Below are positions 45,106 through 55,910 of a DNA stretch of 64,000 nucleotides, one piece after another; within the stretch, counting starts at the first letter, position 1, and every line of letters begins with the position of its first letter. The notes beneath the pieces are model-generated. The model was not told where the DNA came from and did no database searches. It saw nothing but the letters and a program-made list of their open reading frames with translations. The stretch lies in assembly GCF_015356755.1 (NCBI RefSeq), contig NZ_JADFCO010000066.1, forward strand, positions 62,001-126,000, in the 5' to 3' direction. The position numbers and the translations under genes were made by a program. This DNA comes from Nonlabens antarcticus. GTDB lineage: Bacteria; Bacteroidota; Bacteroidia; Flavobacteriales; Flavobacteriaceae.

Positions 45106-46554
45106 TTAACGGTTGAGGTATCCTAAAAGTGTGGTTTCAATCTTGTAGTAAAACAAATTGATGTTAGGATCAATAATGGTTAAGTTGCGATCGATGACCA
45201 TGCTGCGATTGCTGTTGCGCAATGCAAGTTGGCGATTGATGGCAGATTTGTCAAACAATAAATATTCTTTAGAATTCCTGAAGTCGTTATTTGATATGGC
45301 ATCCTGCCATACTTCAAAACTCAGATTGTCAATGTTGATGCCTATAAATTCAATTTCGGGATACTTCATTTGCAAATCTTTCACCTGATCATGAATTCCC
45401 AGCGCATAATCTTTGTCCTGTACAGACCAGTAATATAATACCGTCAATCGCTTTACGCGATTTGATAATTTTGTTTTTTTATTATTAGCATCTCGCAAAT
45501 CAAAATTAGGCAACTGGTTTCCAGGTCCTAAATTAATATAAGTTGCTGCCATTTGAGCCACTTGCTCATTAACAGTAGCATCTGTTGACATGGTCAGAAA
45601 ATCTGTTACTAACAAATTGATTTCTTTGGAATCTTTACCACCTCGAACAAAATTGCGTATCTCACCGGCGGCAAAATAATTTTGCAAATCAACGTTATCA
45701 AAAATGCTGTCAATAACCCGCAACCTCTCTTTATTATAACGATAACCCTTTAAATCAATTTGTAAATCAGGAGTTTTAGAAATGTTACGTAGAGCAATGT
45801 TTGAAGCTAACGCATTAGCATATGGTCTAAAGGCATAGTTGTTTAATAATTTTGACTTATCAATTTCTACGCGTTCGCGATGTGCAAAGAACTCCTTAGG
45901 GAACTTAATGCTTTTGTCTCGATAGATATTTTGACTGTGAACAACAGGGTAACGCTCAAGTTCATAGTAACTGTTTAAATTGATGATAAAAGTTGCAAAG
46001 TCCTGAAAGCGTTGTTCAAATTTATGTTTGGTAGCTGCTTTTTTGAATTTCTTTAAGCGATTTTTTTTAACTTCTTGAACGTGATCGTAAAAAACCTGAG
46101 GCGCGAGGTTTTTATACTTGAGCATTCCCATGTTTGAATCCTCAATATCTATAAAAAGATTGATAAGATAATTATTTTCTCTAGCTTGAGAACCCGTAAA
46201 AGATAAGGTCTCATCAAATGCTTTGGTGTTAGCACGCATGCTCAAACTATCTCCAGGCTGCAGATAAAAAGACTGATATTCGCCGGGATAAGAAATTGAG
46301 AAAAGTCCAGAGTCTATGGTTTGGTAGGAGATATTGAACCTTCCTTTTTCATCTAATTTTAAAGTGTCTGTGAGGTTAGCATAATCTGAAATTATAATGT
46401 AATCAGATTTAGGATTAACTATTTTGCCGTTGATGTAGGTAGTCGATGGTTTTTCCTCTTCACAAGAAATGAAGATCAGTGTGAACAAAATTCCTATGGC
46501 AAAGAGTAAATATGATATAGTCCGCTTTCGCGAAAGCGTGTAAATTTCAGTCAT
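45106..46554 (-). CDS. Thioredoxin-fold (TlpA/DUF4369-like) lipoprotein lacking CXXC
   Basis: The 482-residue lipoprotein (lipobox IFISC) has an N-terminal beta-rich DUF4369-like domain (about residues 35-140) and a helical middle. A C-terminal thioredoxin-like domain starts near LPNFDLRDANNKKTKLS, with RLTVLYYWSVQDKDY where TlpA/ResA proteins have WxSWCxPC. No CXXC is present, so dithiol-disulfide chemistry is not expected; a binding or structural role is more likely. A palindrome copy encodes LSRKR at codons 7-11, the basic n-region of the signal peptide. Confidence 0.82.
   Translation of the reverse strand: MTEIYTLSRKRTISYLLFAIGILFTLIFISCEEEKPSTTYINGKIVNPKSDYIIISDYANLTDTLKLDEKGRFNISYQTIDSGLFSISYPGEYQSFYLQPGDSLSMRANTKAFDETLSFTGSQARENNYLINLFIDIEDSNMGMLKYKNLAPQVFYDHVQEVKKNRLKKFKKAATKHKFEQRFQDFATFIINLNSYYELERYPVVHSQNIYRDKSIKFPKEFFAHRERVEIDKSKLLNNYAFRPYANALASNIALRNISKTPDLQIDLKGYRYNKERLRVIDSIFDNVDLQNYFAAGEIRNFVRGGKDSKEINLLVTDFLTMSTDATVNEQVAQMAATYINLGPGNQLPNFDLRDANNKKTKLSNRVKRLTVLYYWSVQDKDYALGIHDQVKDLQMKYPEIEFIGINIDNLSFEVWQDAISNNDFRNSKEYLLFDKSAINRQLALRNSNRSMVIDRNLTIIDPNINLFYYKIETTLLGYLNR
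46524..46537. repeat. Dispersed palindrome copy 12 (start of TlpA-like gene)
   Basis: Exact GCTTTCGCGAAAGC; read on the minus strand as TLSRKR at codons 6-11 of the lipoprotein gene. Confidence 0.9.
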
Positions 46555-46651
46555 TATTGAACTTAAAAGCTTGTCTATACAAAAAAAGCTGTTCTAACGC
46601 AGTAGATGAGTTAATGGGCTGTTAAAAAGGAGCCTAGTTGGTTGCCTATAA

Positions 46652-48313
<1,662 letters not shown>

Positions 48314-48400
48314 ACTGGCCATTTTTATTGTTGGTAGATAGGCATCATCTTTGCGCTGGTTAATGTTTATTGTCTTTAACTTTGTAAAATAGCACAGATT

Positions 48401-48685
48401 ATGGGAGTTCTATCACGTCGCAAAAATAAAAAATATTCCTACGAACCGCGTTATTATAATAACAAGGACAAGGATGGAAATCCTTTTGAAATCAAGCATA
48501 GATTTGATGATCAGCGATCCACCATACATACTCGTGGGTTGAAAACCAAGTTCAATAACGCGATGCGCGATTACAAGGAAGGTACTGATATCATAATCAG
48601 AAAGCGCATTTACATTATCGTCGCGGTTTTGATTCTTTTATTTTTGTGGTTTATTGAATTTGACTTATCCATTTTTAGCATTTAA
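48401..48685 (+). CDS. Small basic membrane-tail protein
   Basis: The 94-residue protein has a highly basic, aromatic N-terminal half (RRKNKKYSYEPRYYNNKDKDG) and one C-terminal membrane helix (about residues 68-86). It is a conserved small Flavobacteriia family often mislabelled as riboflavin synthase beta; nothing here supports that. It is 8 bases upstream of mutL, so the two are co-transcribed. The function is unknown. Confidence 0.7.
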   Translation: MGVLSRRKNKKYSYEPRYYNNKDKDGNPFEIKHRFDDQRSTIHTRGLKTKFNNAMRDYKEGTDIIIRKRIYIIVAVLILLFLWFIEFDLSIFSI

Positions 48686-48693
48686 TTGACTTT

Positions 48694-50523
48694 ATGTCAG
48701 ATATCATTCGTTTATTACCAGATCATGTAGCTAACCAGATTGCAGCAGGTGAGGTCGTTCAAAGACCGGCAAGTGTGGTAAAGGAATTATTGGAAAATGC
48801 CATTGATGCTTCCGCGAAAGCGATTACACTCATCATTAAAGATGCCGGCAAAACCCTAGTTCAAGTCATTGACGATGGAAAGGGAATGAGCACCACTGAT
48901 GCTCGCATGGCGTTCGAAAGGCACGCAACCTCAAAAATATCTACGGCTCAGGATTTATTCAATCTCGCCACAAAAGGATTTAGAGGGGAAGCACTGGCTT
49001 CTGTAGCGGCGATTTCTCATGTGAGCGTTAAAACCCGTCGTGAAGAAGATGACCTAGGAACTCAAATCGATATCGAGGGAAGTAAGGTCACATCTCAAGA
49101 ACCGGTCGTGACACCGCAGGGAACCATGATAAGCGTGCGCAATTTGTTTTATAATGTTCCCGCTCGCAGGAAATTCCTGAAATCTGATAGCGTGGAATTG
49201 CGCAACATTACAAATGAATTTCACAGGGTCGCGATGGCCCACCCACAAATTGCTTTTAAGTTTCTAAACAATGACAGTGAGTTGTTCAACCTTCCATCTG
49301 GAACCTACAGACACAGGATTGTCAATATTATGGGGTCTCGCGTTGATGATAAACTTGTTCCCATAAAAGAAGAAACAGAGCTGCTTACCATTCACGGTTA
49401 CATAGGTAAGCCTGAATTTACACGTAAAACTAAAGGGCTCCAGTACTTTTTTGCAAACGATAGATTTATAAAACACTCCTATTTGCATCATGCCGTTGTG
49501 AGTGCATTTGAAGGATTGTTGGCGGATAAGGCTAATCCTAGTTACTTTCTTTATCTAGATGTCCCAACAGACAGTCTCGATATTAATATTCACCCTACAA
49601 AGACTGAGGTTAAGTTTGAGGATGAACATAGCCTGTACGCGATTGTTCGAGCGACTGTAAAACACGCGCTGGGTCAGTTTAGTATTGATGCCATCGATTT
49701 TCAAAAAGACACTGAGTTGGATTTGCCGTATAATATCGCTAAAAATGGTACTCAAGCACCTCGAATAGATGTCGATCCTGATTTTAATCCGTTTAAGGCT
49801 GATGGGGGTTTAAAGCAGGCTTCTGGAAACGCTAATTTTCAATCCAAAGCCACTGGATCCTGGGATACTTTGTATGCTGGACTGGAAGACTCTTCTACCA
49901 TGAATGATGAGAGTTCTCTACATCCAGATATGGAAACCTTATTTTCTAAAGAGGAATCAACCGATAAAAATATATTCCAACTCCAGCGTAAATTCATTAT
50001 CAGTACACTTCAAAGCGGTTTACTGGTGATTAATCAAAACCGGGCGCACGAGCGTGTTTTGTATGAGCAGCTATTGCGACAACTAACGGTGCAAAATGGG
50101 GTCAGTCAGCAGTTGTTATTTCCCATCAGTTTAGAACGACCGTTGGAAGAGGTAACGATCCTATCACAATTGCAAGCCGAGTTAGAAAGCGTCGGTTTTC
50201 TTTTTAAGACTTTAGAAAAAAACCTGATTGAGATTGAAGGCTTGCCTCTAGATTTGAAATCGGCAGATGTAGAAGGATTGCTGGATTCTATAATAAGATT
50301 TCAGCAAGAGGAATTACCGGAAACTAATTTCTCTCATGTGGATCGATTAGCTTCTAGAATGGCTGCAAGTATGGCTATTAAAACGGGTGATGCACTTAAC
50401 GGCCAGCAGATGCAACAATTGATTGATGAACTTTTCGCCTGCAAGGAGCCAGAACTGACGGCACAGGGAAGAAAGGTTTTTATTAATATCACGGGTGAGA
50501 ACCTGAACTCAAAATTCAATTAA
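48694..50523 (+). CDS. mutL: DNA mismatch repair protein MutL
   Basis: The 609-residue protein has the GHKL ATPase motifs ELLENAIDA (residues 31-39), DDGKGM (60-65) and KGFRGEAL, then the transducer domain and a C-terminal dimerisation domain from about residue 430. The C-terminal endonuclease motif DQHAxxExxxxE appears as NQNRAHERVLYE, with the glutamates kept but Asp, His and Ala changed. A one-mismatch palindrome copy at 48808-48821 encodes DASAKAI next to the ATP-site Asn. It is followed by two rhomboid genes 3 bases away. Confidence 0.94.
   Translation: MSDIIRLLPDHVANQIAAGEVVQRPASVVKELLENAIDASAKAITLIIKDAGKTLVQVIDDGKGMSTTDARMAFERHATSKISTAQDLFNLATKGFRGEALASVAAISHVSVKTRREEDDLGTQIDIEGSKVTSQEPVVTPQGTMISVRNLFYNVPARRKFLKSDSVELRNITNEFHRVAMAHPQIAFKFLNNDSELFNLPSGTYRHRIVNIMGSRVDDKLVPIKEETELLTIHGYIGKPEFTRKTKGLQYFFANDRFIKHSYLHHAVVSAFEGLLADKANPSYFLYLDVPTDSLDINIHPTKTEVKFEDEHSLYAIVRATVKHALGQFSIDAIDFQKDTELDLPYNIAKNGTQAPRIDVDPDFNPFKADGGLKQASGNANFQSKATGSWDTLYAGLEDSSTMNDESSLHPDMETLFSKEESTDKNIFQLQRKFIISTLQSGLLVINQNRAHERVLYEQLLRQLTVQNGVSQQLLFPISLERPLEEVTILSQLQAELESVGFLFKTLEKNLIEIEGLPLDLKSADVEGLLDSIIRFQQEELPETNFSHVDRLASRMAASMAIKTGDALNGQQMQQLIDELFACKEPELTAQGRKVFINITGENLNSKFN
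48808..48821. repeat. Dispersed palindrome, one-mismatch copy (inside mutL)
   Basis: GCTTCCGCGAAAGC has one change (T to C at the fifth base). Read on the plus strand as ASAKA beside the conserved NAIDA. Confidence 0.7.
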
Positions 50524-50525
50524 AA

Positions 50526-51221
50526 ATGTTAGATAATATTACGCCAGTCATAAAAAACCTGATCATTCTAAATGTGATCGTTTTTATAGGTGCCGGGTTT
50601 ATAGCGCCAGGACTGTCAGATGATTTGACTTTGTGGTTCTATGCAAACCCAAAGTTCCAATTTTGGCAAGTACTGACACACATGTTTATGCATGGTGGGG
50701 TTATGCATATCGTTTTTAATATGTATGCTCTTATCATCTTCGGCCCGCCTATTGAACGCTGGATGGGAACTAATAAGTTTCTCTTTTTCTATTTTGCCTC
50801 TGGTCTAGGTGCTTACCTGTTGACTACTGGAATTGATTTTATAGAGTATCAAAGAGTCCTTGCAGAGTTGTCTTCTAGCGGTTACAGTGCTAAAGAAATG
50901 GAAGAGATAATCTTCACACCTAACAGAGGTACAAATTTATGGCAGGGAATGGTGGGGGCCAGTGGTTGTATCTTCGGCGTGCTGGCTGGATTTGCTTATT
51001 TGTTTCCTAATGTAAAATTACAGATCCTTTTCATACCTTATCCCATTGCCGCAAAATGGTTGATAGGAGCTTATGTGCTCTATGAAACACTCAGCACATT
51101 TGGAATTATAAGTATTCAGGATAACGTAGGTCACGCAGCTCATTTAGGAGGTGCAATAGTTGGCTTTATTATGGTTTGGTACTGGAAAAGAAACGATATG
51201 GATCATTATAGAATCGACTGA
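50526..51221 (+). CDS. Rhomboid-family intramembrane serine protease
   Basis: The 231-residue membrane protein has about six helices and the rhomboid catalytic elements: GASG with Ser146 (MVGASGCIFGVLAGF) and HAAHLGG with His206. It also has the usual first loop (WQVLTHMFMHGGVMHIVFNMYAL) and an extra loop in the middle. It should cleave membrane proteins within the bilayer; targets are unknown. Its stop overlaps the start of the second rhomboid gene by one base. Confidence 0.9.
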   Translation: MLDNITPVIKNLIILNVIVFIGAGFIAPGLSDDLTLWFYANPKFQFWQVLTHMFMHGGVMHIVFNMYALIIFGPPIERWMGTNKFLFFYFASGLGAYLLTTGIDFIEYQRVLAELSSSGYSAKEMEEIIFTPNRGTNLWQGMVGASGCIFGVLAGFAYLFPNVKLQILFIPYPIAAKWLIGAYVLYETLSTFGIISIQDNVGHAAHLGGAIVGFIMVWYWKRNDMDHYRID

Positions 51222-52084
51222 TGGAGTTTATAGATAACCTAAAACTGAAATACGCGCAACTCAATGTAGCTGGTAAACTAGTAGTTTTTGTGAGTTTAAT
51301 CACCATAGCTTTCTGGTTATTAGGATATATTTACCCACCCGTTACAGACTGGTTTGCATTACCTGCTGGCTTTATCCCTGCAGTCTTACAACCATGGTCC
51401 TGGTTTACTTATGGTTTTTTACATGGAGGCATTTTTCACCTCGCTATCAATATGCTCGTTCTGTATTTTACGGGACAAATGATGTTGAATTTGCTTAACG
51501 GCCGGCAATTTCTAACGTTGTTTTTTACGGGAATCATTGCTGGTGGTCTGGCCTTTACACTTGTGAGTGGCTTATTTACAGGTTATTTTGACAATACGCT
51601 TTTAGTAGGTGCAAGTGCTGGAGTTTATGCAACGCTTTTCTTTATTTGTGCTTATATGCCAGATACACAAGTCCGTTTATTCTTTGTTCTTAACGTCAAG
51701 CTTAAGTATCTGGGTTATGGACTGGTCGTTTTAGATTTGATAGCGGTTATTACAAATACAAACGCAGGAGGTAGTATTTCACATCTTGCTGGTGCGGCTC
51801 TAGGATACTACTCTGCCACTAAAATGAAGGCAGGAACTGATATTTTAGAAGGATTTGCAGCCACAGGTGATGGTATAGTGAACATGTTCAAGCCTCGAGA
51901 GAAAAAGACACGTAAAGGCAATATGAAGACCGTTTACAAGAATCAGACGAAGACCACAAAAACAAAATCATCTTCCACCCATCAACAGCGCATTGATGGT
52001 ATCCTCGATAAGATATCTGCAAGTGGTTATGAAAGCCTGAGTCGGGATGAGAAAGACTTTTTATTCAAGGCTGGTAAAGATTAG
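51221..52084 (+). CDS. Rhomboid-family intramembrane protease with C-terminal tail domain
   Basis: The 287-residue protein has six helices with Ser132 in VGASAGVY and His188 in ISHLAGAALG, and the loop WSWFTYGFLHGGIFHLAINMLV. After the membrane part comes a basic linker and a small C-terminal helical domain (RIDGILDKISASGYESLSRDEKDFLFKAG), seen in many Bacteroidota rhomboids. It overlaps the preceding rhomboid gene by one base, so the pair is made together; partner or tandem cleavage is possible. Confidence 0.9.
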   Translation: MEFIDNLKLKYAQLNVAGKLVVFVSLITIAFWLLGYIYPPVTDWFALPAGFIPAVLQPWSWFTYGFLHGGIFHLAINMLVLYFTGQMMLNLLNGRQFLTLFFTGIIAGGLAFTLVSGLFTGYFDNTLLVGASAGVYATLFFICAYMPDTQVRLFFVLNVKLKYLGYGLVVLDLIAVITNTNAGGSISHLAGAALGYYSATKMKAGTDILEGFAATGDGIVNMFKPREKKTRKGNMKTVYKNQTKTTKTKSSSTHQQRIDGILDKISASGYESLSRDEKDFLFKAGKD

Positions 52085-52097
52085 TCCCTGTACTGCC

Positions 52098-52565
52098 TTA
52101 TGCTGTGTTTCTATTTCTTACCAGTCGATAAGCTGCGTAAATAAGAATAATTAGAGCAATTAATATCGTTACTAAAAGTACGATACTAACAATTGCAGCG
52201 TCACTAATACCCGCAGTGTTGGGGTTTGAACTTGAGAAAAGGTTTGGACTGTTTATGTGGAGAGCATATATAATTCCCATCAGGATTATAAATAGACTAT
52301 TGAAAAATAAGTAAACCATTGTAAGCACATTATTTTCAAAACGATTTAGAATCATTCTGATCAAATAGATGATGGAATACAAGGGAATACTCACCATCAG
52401 AAAAGCGTACAGCTGTTCTAAAACAAAATACGTGTCGTGGATATTGATATCGAAGGTTTCGTTCTGGGCAAAAAGATCAATACCGCAATAAAACTGGGTA
52501 AATAGAAGGATACTAACGGTGATTCCGCAAAACCAGATAAGCTCTTTTAATAGTAGATTTTTCAA
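52098..52565 (-). CDS. Four-helix membrane protein, unknown function
   Basis: The 155-residue protein has four hydrophobic helices (about residues 8-27, 47-68, 80-103 and 124-147) separated by short polar loops, including DIHDTYFVLEQ after the first. I do not recognise the family, though the FNINIHDTYFV segment is seen in small Bacteroidota membrane proteins. It stands alone on the minus strand, convergent with the rhomboid genes. A palindrome copy lies 42 bases before its start. Confidence 0.6.
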   Translation of the reverse strand: MKNLLLKELIWFCGITVSILLFTQFYCGIDLFAQNETFDINIHDTYFVLEQLYAFLMVSIPLYSIIYLIRMILNRFENNVLTMVYLFFNSLFIILMGIIYALHINSPNLFSSSNPNTAGISDAAIVSIVLLVTILIALIILIYAAYRLVRNRNTA

Positions 52566-52601
52566 CTGTCTTATTTTTTAATGTTAGGATGCGGTTGATA
52601 A

Positions 52602-52625
52602 AGTTCGCTTTCGCGAAAGCGAACT
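52602..52625. repeat. Dispersed palindrome copy 13 (intergenic, 24-base perfect palindrome)
   Basis: The exact core at 52607-52620 with flanks AGTTC and GAACT gives a perfect 24-base palindrome. It is intergenic, between the TRIC gene end and the four-helix protein gene start. Confidence 0.92.
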
Positions 52626-52640
52626 CCTTCCCCATTCTTT

Positions 52641-53279
52641 TTAAAACTCTGTTGGTTTTTCGGGAACGTCGCCATACAGGTTGGGCAATTCCAACTTGAA
52701 GACCACCGCAAGTAAACGGATCAGAAATACCGTACTCGCTGCAATAGCAAAAACGAAATTCTCAAGCACTCCTATTTTTATCATTAGAAAGTACACGAGC
52801 CCGCCGATAATACATGCAGTGGCATAGATATTCTTTCTAAAAATAACGGGAATTTCATTGATAAGTATATCCCGAATCACACCACCAAAACAGGCCGTTA
52901 CACAACCTAATGTGATACAAATTAAAGGATGAAGTCCCGCTTGTAAACCCAATTCAAGACCTACCACCGTATATAAACCGATTCCAATCGTGTCAAATAA
53001 AAATAAGGTTTTGCTCAATTTCAATAACCATTTGCGAAAGATGGTTGTGATTATTACACAAATTATAATGGTATAGACTAGGTTCATATTGAGCATCCAG
53101 GAAACTGGCTGAATCCCTATTAGAATATCGCGCAAGGTCCCGCCACCTGCTGCGGTAACAAATGCCAGAATAATCACTCCAAAAGGATCTAGTTTTTTAG
53201 AAAATGCCGCTAGTGCTCCTGATATCGCAAAAGCAATGGTTCCCAATAAATCGAATATGTCAATGACTTCCATTTCCAT
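52641..53279 (-). CDS. TRIC-type (UPF0126) cation channel family protein
   Basis: The 212-residue protein has about seven helices in two repeats: AISGALAAFSKKLDPFGVIILAFVTAAGGGTLRDILIG and the second GLQAGLHPLICITLGCVTACFGGVIRDILINEIP. The GGGxxRDxxxG and FGGxxRDxxxN pairs are the TRIC/YicG signature. Members form trimeric potassium- or cation-conducting channels or carry glycine. It abuts the RDD gene (zero gap). Confidence 0.9.
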   Translation of the reverse strand: MEMEVIDIFDLLGTIAFAISGALAAFSKKLDPFGVIILAFVTAAGGGTLRDILIGIQPVSWMLNMNLVYTIIICVIITTIFRKWLLKLSKTLFLFDTIGIGLYTVVGLELGLQAGLHPLICITLGCVTACFGGVIRDILINEIPVIFRKNIYATACIIGGLVYFLMIKIGVLENFVFAIAASTVFLIRLLAVVFKLELPNLYGDVPEKPTEF

Positions 53280-54002
53280 CTAGTTGCCTTGTGTTAGGTA
53301 TGAATAATCTTTGAGAACCGTGCGTACAAATATTCCATCGCGCAGATCGCTCTTGATGGATAAAAGTTCTTCTACCCGCAAGCGCAACATGCGCAGGGTT
53401 TCATAATCGCGGCTCTCACCTGCGAGCCTATAAATTTCTTTGATCTCGTTCACATCTTTATCCGTAAGCATATTAACGGTTAGGAAAATGGGCTCATAGT
53501 CGTCTTTTACATCTTCCAATATTGTATGGCTAATTTTAGTTTTCTTGCGATTATCAATAACGATCGTGTCTGATGCGATATCGCCTAATCGCTGATTCTT
53601 GTCCGTAAAAATGATCGATAAAACAGCTGGACCAGGCATAAATGTCCATAAATCTACCAACCGCAAGACCCAACTCACTAAATAATCGCTCCATGTTGCG
53701 GGAGAACCATCAATTTTTACAACTTTAGTCTGGACGATAAATTTGCCCGGAGTCCTGCCGTTAAATATTATATTAAAGAATAATGAGTAAAAAGCAATCG
53801 GTAGAAAGAGCAGCTGGCTGATGCCCAATGTTGTGAATTTCTCAAAAATATTGTCCATCCCATCAACCAGGTATCCTATGATTATCAAGTAGATAAACAT
53901 AATGATGAGGTCTATTACAAAACCTAACATGCGATACCCTAAACTCGCAACATTGTAATTAATGTTGACATTTTGAGCGGTATTGATAGAAGTGTTTGAC
54001 AT
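53280..54002 (-). CDS. RDD-family membrane protein
   Basis: The 240-residue protein has an RDD domain with three or four helices (about residues 18-42, 60-85 and 100-130): GYRMLGFVIDLIIMF near the start and NGRTPGKFIVQTKVVK in the middle. A cytoplasmic tail of about 90 residues (RLAGESRDYETLRMLRLRVEELL) follows. RDD proteins commonly accompany SpoIIM, MoxR and DUF58 genes, which are divergent here. Its function is unproven. Confidence 0.85.
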   Translation of the reverse strand: MSNTSINTAQNVNINYNVASLGYRMLGFVIDLIIMFIYLIIIGYLVDGMDNIFEKFTTLGISQLLFLPIAFYSLFFNIIFNGRTPGKFIVQTKVVKIDGSPATWSDYLVSWVLRLVDLWTFMPGPAVLSIIFTDKNQRLGDIASDTIVIDNRKKTKISHTILEDVKDDYEPIFLTVNMLTDKDVNEIKEIYRLAGESRDYETLRMLRLRVEELLSIKSDLRDGIFVRTVLKDYSYLTQGN

Positions 54003-54017
54003 GCTGTAATTAGTTTT

Positions 54018-54025
54018 TATCTTTA
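54018..54025 (+). promoter_or_regulatory. Promoter -7 element of the SpoIIM/MoxR operon
   Basis: TATCTTTA, one mismatch from TAnnTTTG, ends 15 bases before the ATG at 54041, in the 38-base gap to the divergent RDD gene. Confidence 0.45.
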
Positions 54026-54040
54026 GCCAAAATTTACTAA

Positions 54041-55012
54041 ATGCGCGAGGCGGCTTTTGTCAAGCAAAATAAGGCAAAATGGATGGCATTTGAAAAAGCA
54101 CTCGATGCAAATTCAAATATAAATGCAGATAGGTTAGCAGGTTTGTACATACAGCTGACTAATGACTTGTCATTTGCCCAATCTTATTATCAGGATAGCA
54201 AGACTTTACTCTATCTAAACTCGCTTGCAAGTCAAGCGCACCAGAAGATTTATGTCAACAAAAAAGAAAAGGGAAACAAGATCTTCAGGTTCTTTAAAAC
54301 GGAATTCCCTTTGTTTTTTGCAGACTATCAAAAAACTTTCCTTTATGCGTTTGCCATTTTTATGGTTGCGGTAGGCATCGGGACGATTAGTTCGCTAAAT
54401 GATGATTCATTCGTGAGGTTGATTTTAGGAGATTCTTATGTAAATATGACCCTCCAGAATATAAGAGAAGGAAACCCCACAGGCGTTTATCAGCAGGATG
54501 GTGCTTTCGGGATGTTTCTTGCAATTACCATAAATAACATAAAAGTGGGAATGCTCTGTTTTGCGGCGGGCCTGTTAACTTCCATAGGAACTAGTTATAT
54601 TTTATTTTCTAATGGTGTGATGGTGGGTGCATTTTTCAGCATGTTTGCAATTGAAAATGTACAACTGGAATCCTGGAGTGTGATTATGTTACATGGTACG
54701 ATAGAGCTTTCAGTCATTGTAATTTGTGGTGCCGCGGGTATGGTAATGGGAAATGCGATCTTGTTTCCCGGGACTTATTCTAGACGTGTTTCTTTTGTAA
54801 AGGGTGCAAAAGCAGGCCTTAAAATCCTGATGAGCACCGTACCTTTATTCATTATTGCCGGTTTAATAGAAGGTTTTGTCACTAGATATGCCTTTATGCC
54901 AGCCATTATAAAATATGCGATTCTACTAGTGAGTGCCACAATAATTATAGGATATTACGTCATCTATCCACAATACCTTAAAAAGAAGTATGAGCAATTA
55001 CATAGAGCCTAG
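54041..55012 (+). CDS. SpoIIM-family (DUF95) membrane protein
   Basis: The 323-residue protein has a soluble helical N-terminal part of about 95 residues (FVKQNKAKWMAFEKALD). Five or six membrane helices follow, with the SpoIIM signature NNIKVGMLCFAAGLLTSIGTSYILFSNGVMVGAFFSMF and HGTIELSVIVICGAAGM. The name comes from a Bacillus sporulation protein; here it belongs to the MoxR/DUF58 context. The next gene overlaps by 23 bases, showing tight coupling in a six-gene run. Confidence 0.9.
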   Translation: MREAAFVKQNKAKWMAFEKALDANSNINADRLAGLYIQLTNDLSFAQSYYQDSKTLLYLNSLASQAHQKIYVNKKEKGNKIFRFFKTEFPLFFADYQKTFLYAFAIFMVAVGIGTISSLNDDSFVRLILGDSYVNMTLQNIREGNPTGVYQQDGAFGMFLAITINNIKVGMLCFAAGLLTSIGTSYILFSNGVMVGAFFSMFAIENVQLESWSVIMLHGTIELSVIVICGAAGMVMGNAILFPGTYSRRVSFVKGAKAGLKILMSTVPLFIIAGLIEGFVTRYAFMPAIIKYAILLVSATIIIGYYVIYPQYLKKKYEQLHRA

Positions 55013-55910
55013 ACTGCGCCGCGATTTTGGTGGGATAGTTACAGCTTTTTTCAACTTTATGAAGGCAAATATTAGAGGACTCATAAATGTCTTTATAGGC
55101 TATAATGGAGTGTTTTTCATTTTATTCTTGATTAGCGTTTACTTTGTAATCACTGGATTGGTGGATTATCTCATTCAAGAGAAACTAGGCAGTGGAGATA
55201 CTGATGTGGCTGCTTTAACCATGGGTTTTGCGACGATCTTTTTAGTGTTTTTGATAGCTTTAGCAACCATTTTTAATTACGCCATAAGTAGCAGTTATCT
55301 GTCTATTTATGAACGCAGAAAAGAAAATAACCTGCCTAAGCGGGATGTTTGGTTGCTTGCAAAAAAGATGTTTTGGGGGATTTTACTGGTGGGTGTTTGT
55401 GCGATAGGTCTCTACGTGATTTATTTTATTGTTCAAATTGTTCTGGCGTTTATTCCCATTTTAGGTACCATAATTTCGCTGGTTCTTGGACTTGCTTTCA
55501 ATGCCTGGATCAGTTTGACTATTTTCAGCTACGTTCATAATAAAGAGAAGAATGTTTTTGATGCTTTTGGTGAGGCTTGGCAATTGTTGTTTAGCGGGTT
55601 CTGGAAAACTTTAGGTGTCAATTTTGTCTTGGGTTTTTTAGTTCAGATCTGTTTGTTTTCCCTTCAAATCGTGCCTGCCATTATTGCTGGCGTCATCGCA
55701 TTTCATGCCGTTCAAGATTCTGGTAGCTTTACAGACAGCACCTTGAGCCATATTTTAATTATCCTTATTCTGACTCTTTTATGTATCATGATCATGTTTA
55801 TACAAATGATCTCTCAAATCATAAATGGCTTTTTGTACTTCAATCTGCACGAGTTCAAACACAATGAATACTTGCGCAGTCGAATTTCACAAATAGGAAC
55901 TGCAGAATGA
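54990..55910 (+). CDS. Multi-helix membrane protein of the MoxR operon
   Basis: The 306-residue protein begins inside the previous gene and has about six helices (residues 35-60, 78-100, 120-150, 160-190, 205-235 and 250-275). No clear domain name is seen; glycerophosphodiester-phosphodiesterase-type membrane domains look similar in outline. It sits between SpoIIM and the DUF4129 gene and overlaps the latter by 4 bases. A membrane-remodelling or scaffold role is an inference. Confidence 0.7.
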   Translation: MSNYIEPRLRRDFGGIVTAFFNFMKANIRGLINVFIGYNGVFFILFLISVYFVITGLVDYLIQEKLGSGDTDVAALTMGFATIFLVFLIALATIFNYAISSSYLSIYERRKENNLPKRDVWLLAKKMFWGILLVGVCAIGLYVIYFIVQIVLAFIPILGTIISLVLGLAFNAWISLTIFSYVHNKEKNVFDAFGEAWQLLFSGFWKTLGVNFVLGFLVQICLFSLQIVPAIIAGVIAFHAVQDSGSFTDSTLSHILIILILTLLCIMIMFIQMISQIINGFLYFNLHEFKHNEYLRSRISQIGTAE

